From MWDT01 sp035506315 (lineage in GTDB: Bacteria > Verrucomicrobiota > Verrucomicrobiia > Opitutales > Opitutaceae): a stretch of 7,985 nucleotides of DNA. The first letter of the stretch is position 1; each line of letters opens with the position of its first letter. The notes under the pieces were generated by a model. The model saw only the letters and a list, made by a program, of their open reading frames with translations, made no database searches and was not told the origin of the DNA. Positions 5,973 through 7,985 of this stretch are shown piece by piece. Position numbers and translations under genes: made by a program. The stretch spans positions 1 through 7,985 of the forward strand of contig DATJPQ010000288.1 in the NCBI GenBank assembly GCA_035506315.1, in the 5' to 3' direction.

Positions 5973-6053
5973 CTGTAGCGGCGGTCTATGACCGCCGTCA
6001 GCGTGGATCAGGTTCACGGTGGCATTTTCGGCGGTCATAGACCGCCGCTACAG
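5973..6053. repeat. Perfect 25-bp inverted repeat with palindromic arms
   Basis: Bases 5973-5997 are the exact reverse complement of 6029-6053, with a 31-bp spacer (5998-6028). Within each arm, CGGCGGTC and GACCGCCG around a 3-bp centre form their own 8-bp hairpin, so the locus can fold either as one long stem or as two small ones. The organisation is that of paired REP sequences (BIME-like). There are no terminal-repeat hallmarks of a transposon and no coding capacity inside. Confidence 0.9.
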
Positions 6054-6099
6054 GTGCAGCTTCGGAAACCGAGTGAAAGAACTGTCGCCTTGTTCAAAA

Positions 6100-6136
6100 G
6101 CTGAGATGCGCCCGGCTCCGCCGGGCGCATCTCAGC
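6100..6136 (-). terminator. Strong intrinsic terminator overlapping the GH112 stop codon
   Basis: A perfect 17-bp stem (6100-6116 with 6120-6136) closes on a 3-nt loop. On the minus strand it is followed directly by TTTT (6099-6096) and then GAAC. The stop codon TGA (6134-6132) lies inside the first arm to be transcribed, so translation and the hairpin compete for the same bases. It should end the GH112 transcript and separate it from the hydrolase-esterase operon. Confidence 0.88.
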
Positions 6137-7985
6137 ACATATCCAGGATCGCGATGCCGTGGGCGGCGAGGCTCACGGGCTTCGTGGTCCGGCCGTCGGC
6201 GAGCGTGATCACCGTGTCCTGCGGCTCGCCGGCGTTGTTGATGACGACGAGTTTCTTCTTCTTGGCAAAGTAGGCGCACTCGGTGCGGACGTTCGTCGAG
6301 CTCCAGACGGGGAACTTCGCCTCCTGCGCGGCGGCCCAGAAGATCGCGCGGTGCAGCAGGCGGGTGTTCTCCGGCGTGAACTTGAAGCCGGAGGCGTACA
6401 CGGCGCGGCCCCGGCCGAACGTGTGGGTCGCGAGACGCGGCGAGTTGTCCCGATCGGCGAGCACCTGCGTGTCGGGCCCGAAGACATAGATGCCGTCGAT
6501 GTCCTTGCCGAAGTCGGGCGCAGCGGTGAGGTCGGTCGTGACGAAATGCGGCGCGTTGGGCGAAGCCGGCGCATCGTACTTGTACTTGCCGTTGGCGATG
6601 CGTTCGCCGCGGTCGCGGTCGAGGCCAAATACATGCGCGAGCTTGAAGAGTTGGCCGGACTGCGGCACCGCGGAGGGTTCGCCGACGCCGATGAGGCCGC
6701 CGCCTTTCTGCACCCATTGCGTGAGGATCGCCTGCACCTTCGGGTCGTTCCAGTAATGGCCGCCGCTCCAGGCGCTGCCTTCGCGGCCGGCGTTGATGAT
6801 CACCTTCACGCCCTTGGGCACGCCGCTTTTGCGGAGGTCGTCGAAACTGATGAATTCGACGTCGAGCGGCAGGCCGGCGAGCGATTCGATGATTTCGTTG
6901 AGCTCCAGGCCGTGGGTAAAGTGGCCGGAGCAGATCCACGCGCGCAGGTCGCCCCACGCGGTAAGCACGGCCACTTTGAACGGCGCCGTGTAGGGCTGGT
7001 CGCCCGCGTGGAAGGATTTCAGCAGGCGGAATTCGTTCAGCAGCCCTTCGATGTAGTCCTGGAAATCGGGCCACGGCTCGACCAGCGAAAGGTAGCCGCC
7101 GAGGCCGATCCGGTCGATCGGCGCGCGCACGATGCCACGGCGGGCATCGATCCAGAAATTCTTCGCGTCGAGCGTGGGATTGCCGCCGGCTTTGAAGGTC
7201 GGCTCGCCCTTGAGCCCCGTCGGGAACAGGTAGGGGTGCAGGCGCAGCTCGTGCGTGGCGACGCCCTTGGAGTGGGCGCAGAGGCGGACTTCAAAGGCGT
7301 TGAAGACGCACTTGATCAGACCGTCGAAGCCGAACTCGGCGAAACGCGGGCTGTTGGGCTCCACGCCGATCCAGTGATCGTCATAAAAGACGTAGGCTTT
7401 CTTGCCGTACCGGTGGACGAGGTCGATGCACTTGCGGCCGTACTCGATCACGAAGTCGTGGATGAACTCCATGTAGTCGCGGTAACGGCGCGACGGGGCG
7501 TTGTGCGTGGAGTTGTAAAGACCGCCGTTGACGAAATCCTCCGAGGTGAGCTTGTAGCCATATTTCCTGGCGAAGAGCGTCAACGCGCGCGGACTGACGG
7601 TCATCTCGTAATCGCCCCAATCGGAGTAGATGTCGCGCAGCTTCGCCTGGTTGTCGCCCCAGAACCATGAAAAGTTGTAGAACATCGAGGTGAAGCGCAC
7701 GACCGACGTGTCGGGGTGATCCCGCAACCACTGGTCGAGGAAGGCCAGCAACACCTGCTGCACGTCGGGCTGCATCGGATCGACCGCGGCGAGATGCTCG
7801 CGGTCGCCCCAATTATTCGTGATGTGGTTGTACATCGAAATTTCCTCCCAGAGGCGGAAGGAGAGGAAATTGACGGTGTATTTGTGGCCGGGCACGACGC
7901 CCGTGATCACGACGGTGCCTTTCTTCGCGTTGAAGGACCACTGCTTCTTCGCGACCTCCTGGCCCGTGGTGCGGTCGAACACCTG
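6132..7985 (-). CDS. GH112 beta-galactoside phosphorylase, N-terminus cut by the window edge
   Basis: The visible 617 residues are open to base 7985, with no start inside the window (the GTG at 7982 is an internal Val codon). They align from memory along the whole of bifidobacterial lacto-N-biose phosphorylase from about its residue 115. Shared stretches include DRTTG (4-8), MYNHITNNWGD (51-61), VVRFT (95-99), VSPRAL and KYGYKL (130-146), RAPIDRIGLGGYLSL (287-301), GGGLIGVGEPSA (428-439) and VINNAGEPQDTVITL (581-595). YDDHWIG (201-207) corresponds to the GDQWIG segment carrying the general acid, so D203 is the probable catalytic residue. Domains in order: the rest of the TIM-like barrel (to about 335), an alpha/beta domain (about 336-560) and a C-terminal beta domain. 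GH112 enzymes phosphorolyse Gal-beta-1,3-GlcNAc/GalNAc or Gal-beta-1,4-rhamnose to galactose 1-phosphate, normally in the cytoplasm; which applies here is open. About 113 N-terminal residues are missing. Confidence 0.95.
   Translation of the reverse strand, partial: QVFDRTTGQEVAKKQWSFNAKKGTVVITGVVPGHKYTVNFLSFRLWEEISMYNHITNNWGDREHLAAVDPMQPDVQQVLLAFLDQWLRDHPDTSVVRFTSMFYNFSWFWGDNQAKLRDIYSDWGDYEMTVSPRALTLFARKYGYKLTSEDFVNGGLYNSTHNAPSRRYRDYMEFIHDFVIEYGRKCIDLVHRYGKKAYVFYDDHWIGVEPNSPRFAEFGFDGLIKCVFNAFEVRLCAHSKGVATHELRLHPYLFPTGLKGEPTFKAGGNPTLDAKNFWIDARRGIVRAPIDRIGLGGYLSLVEPWPDFQDYIEGLLNEFRLLKSFHAGDQPYTAPFKVAVLTAWGDLRAWICSGHFTHGLELNEIIESLAGLPLDVEFISFDDLRKSGVPKGVKVIINAGREGSAWSGGHYWNDPKVQAILTQWVQKGGGLIGVGEPSAVPQSGQLFKLAHVFGLDRDRGERIANGKYKYDAPASPNAPHFVTTDLTAAPDFGKDIDGIYVFGPDTQVLADRDNSPRLATHTFGRGRAVYASGFKFTPENTRLLHRAIFWAAAQEAKFPVWSSTNVRTECAYFAKKKKLVVINNAGEPQDTVITLADGRTTKPVSLAAHGIAILDMC

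Larger units (their letters stand above)
5801..6131. other. 331-bp gene-free spacer filled with inverted repeats
   Basis: No credible gene lies here; the short open frames cross the palindromes and have no protein character. From right to left along the minus-strand direction the spacer holds a strong terminator, a 25-bp inverted repeat, a small hairpin (CTCATG 5947-5952 with CATGAG 5962-5967), a bulged hairpin at 5910-5937 and then about 100 bp with no repeat (5801-5900). A promoter for the 4439-5800 gene should lie in that last part; TGTAAT-like bases near 5825 read on the minus strand are a weak -10 candidate without a well-spaced -35. Confidence 0.6.

Noticed and set aside
5841..6038. 65-codon minus-strand frame in the repeat-rich spacer
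   Set aside because: It runs through the inverted repeat and bulged hairpin and has no protein features.
6094..7074. 326-codon minus-strand frame overlapping GH112
   Set aside because: Out of frame with GH112 and composed mostly of Arg, Ala, Pro and His; it also reads through the terminator.
6159..7670. 503-codon open frame on the plus strand
   Set aside because: It lies wholly antisense to the GH112 gene, whose protein is recognisable along its length. The plus-strand translation is Arg/Val/Ala-rich with no family character, a common shadow in high-GC genes.

Overview
The window looks like chromosomal DNA of a high-GC, Gram-negative, polysaccharide-degrading bacterium. A member of the Verrucomicrobia, perhaps Opitutaceae, is my best guess. 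This is inferred from the mix of secreted hydrolases and secreted hypothetical proteins, start codons without Shine-Dalgarno motifs, and intergenic spaces packed with short GC-rich hairpins. There is no rRNA or other marker gene to prove it. No phage, CRISPR, transposase or tRNA is visible.

Left part (1-2262). A secreted protein of unknown function on the minus strand runs off the left edge. It is divergent from a plus-strand six-helix rhomboid-type intramembrane protease. A 20-bp hairpin repeat follows the rhomboid, then a small plus-strand cupin of the KdgF-like type. A hairpin terminator 3 bp after the cupin stop separates it from the convergent minus-strand genes.

Middle (2324-5800, all minus strand). 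In transcription order: a secreted (alpha/alpha)6-barrel glycoside hydrolase of the GH63/MGH1-like type (4439-5800); a secreted SGNH/GDSL esterase starting 2 bp after its stop (3711-4436); a 77-residue protein with a flagellar-rod-like C-terminus (3368-3601); and a methionine-rich secreted DUF4412/LolA-like protein (2324-3094). The hydrolase and esterase almost certainly form an operon and probably trim an acylated glycan outside the cytoplasm. The last two genes are separated by a cluster of hairpins and may be independent.

Right part (5801-7985). A 331-bp gene-free stretch holds a perfect 25-bp inverted repeat whose arms are themselves palindromic. It is flanked by two near-identical copies of a 23/24-bp sequence, one of which is the right half of a strong terminator. 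Beyond it lies the C-terminal 617 residues of a GH112 beta-galactoside phosphorylase (galacto-N-biose/lacto-N-biose or galactosyl-rhamnose type), cut by the right edge. Together, the GH112 phosphorylase, the secreted hydrolase, the esterase and the KdgF-like cupin suggest use of galactose-containing plant or host glycans. The substrate cannot be settled from sequence alone.

I found no convincing new defence or mobile system. The most unusual content is the set of structured intergenic repeats and the small flagellar-like protein.
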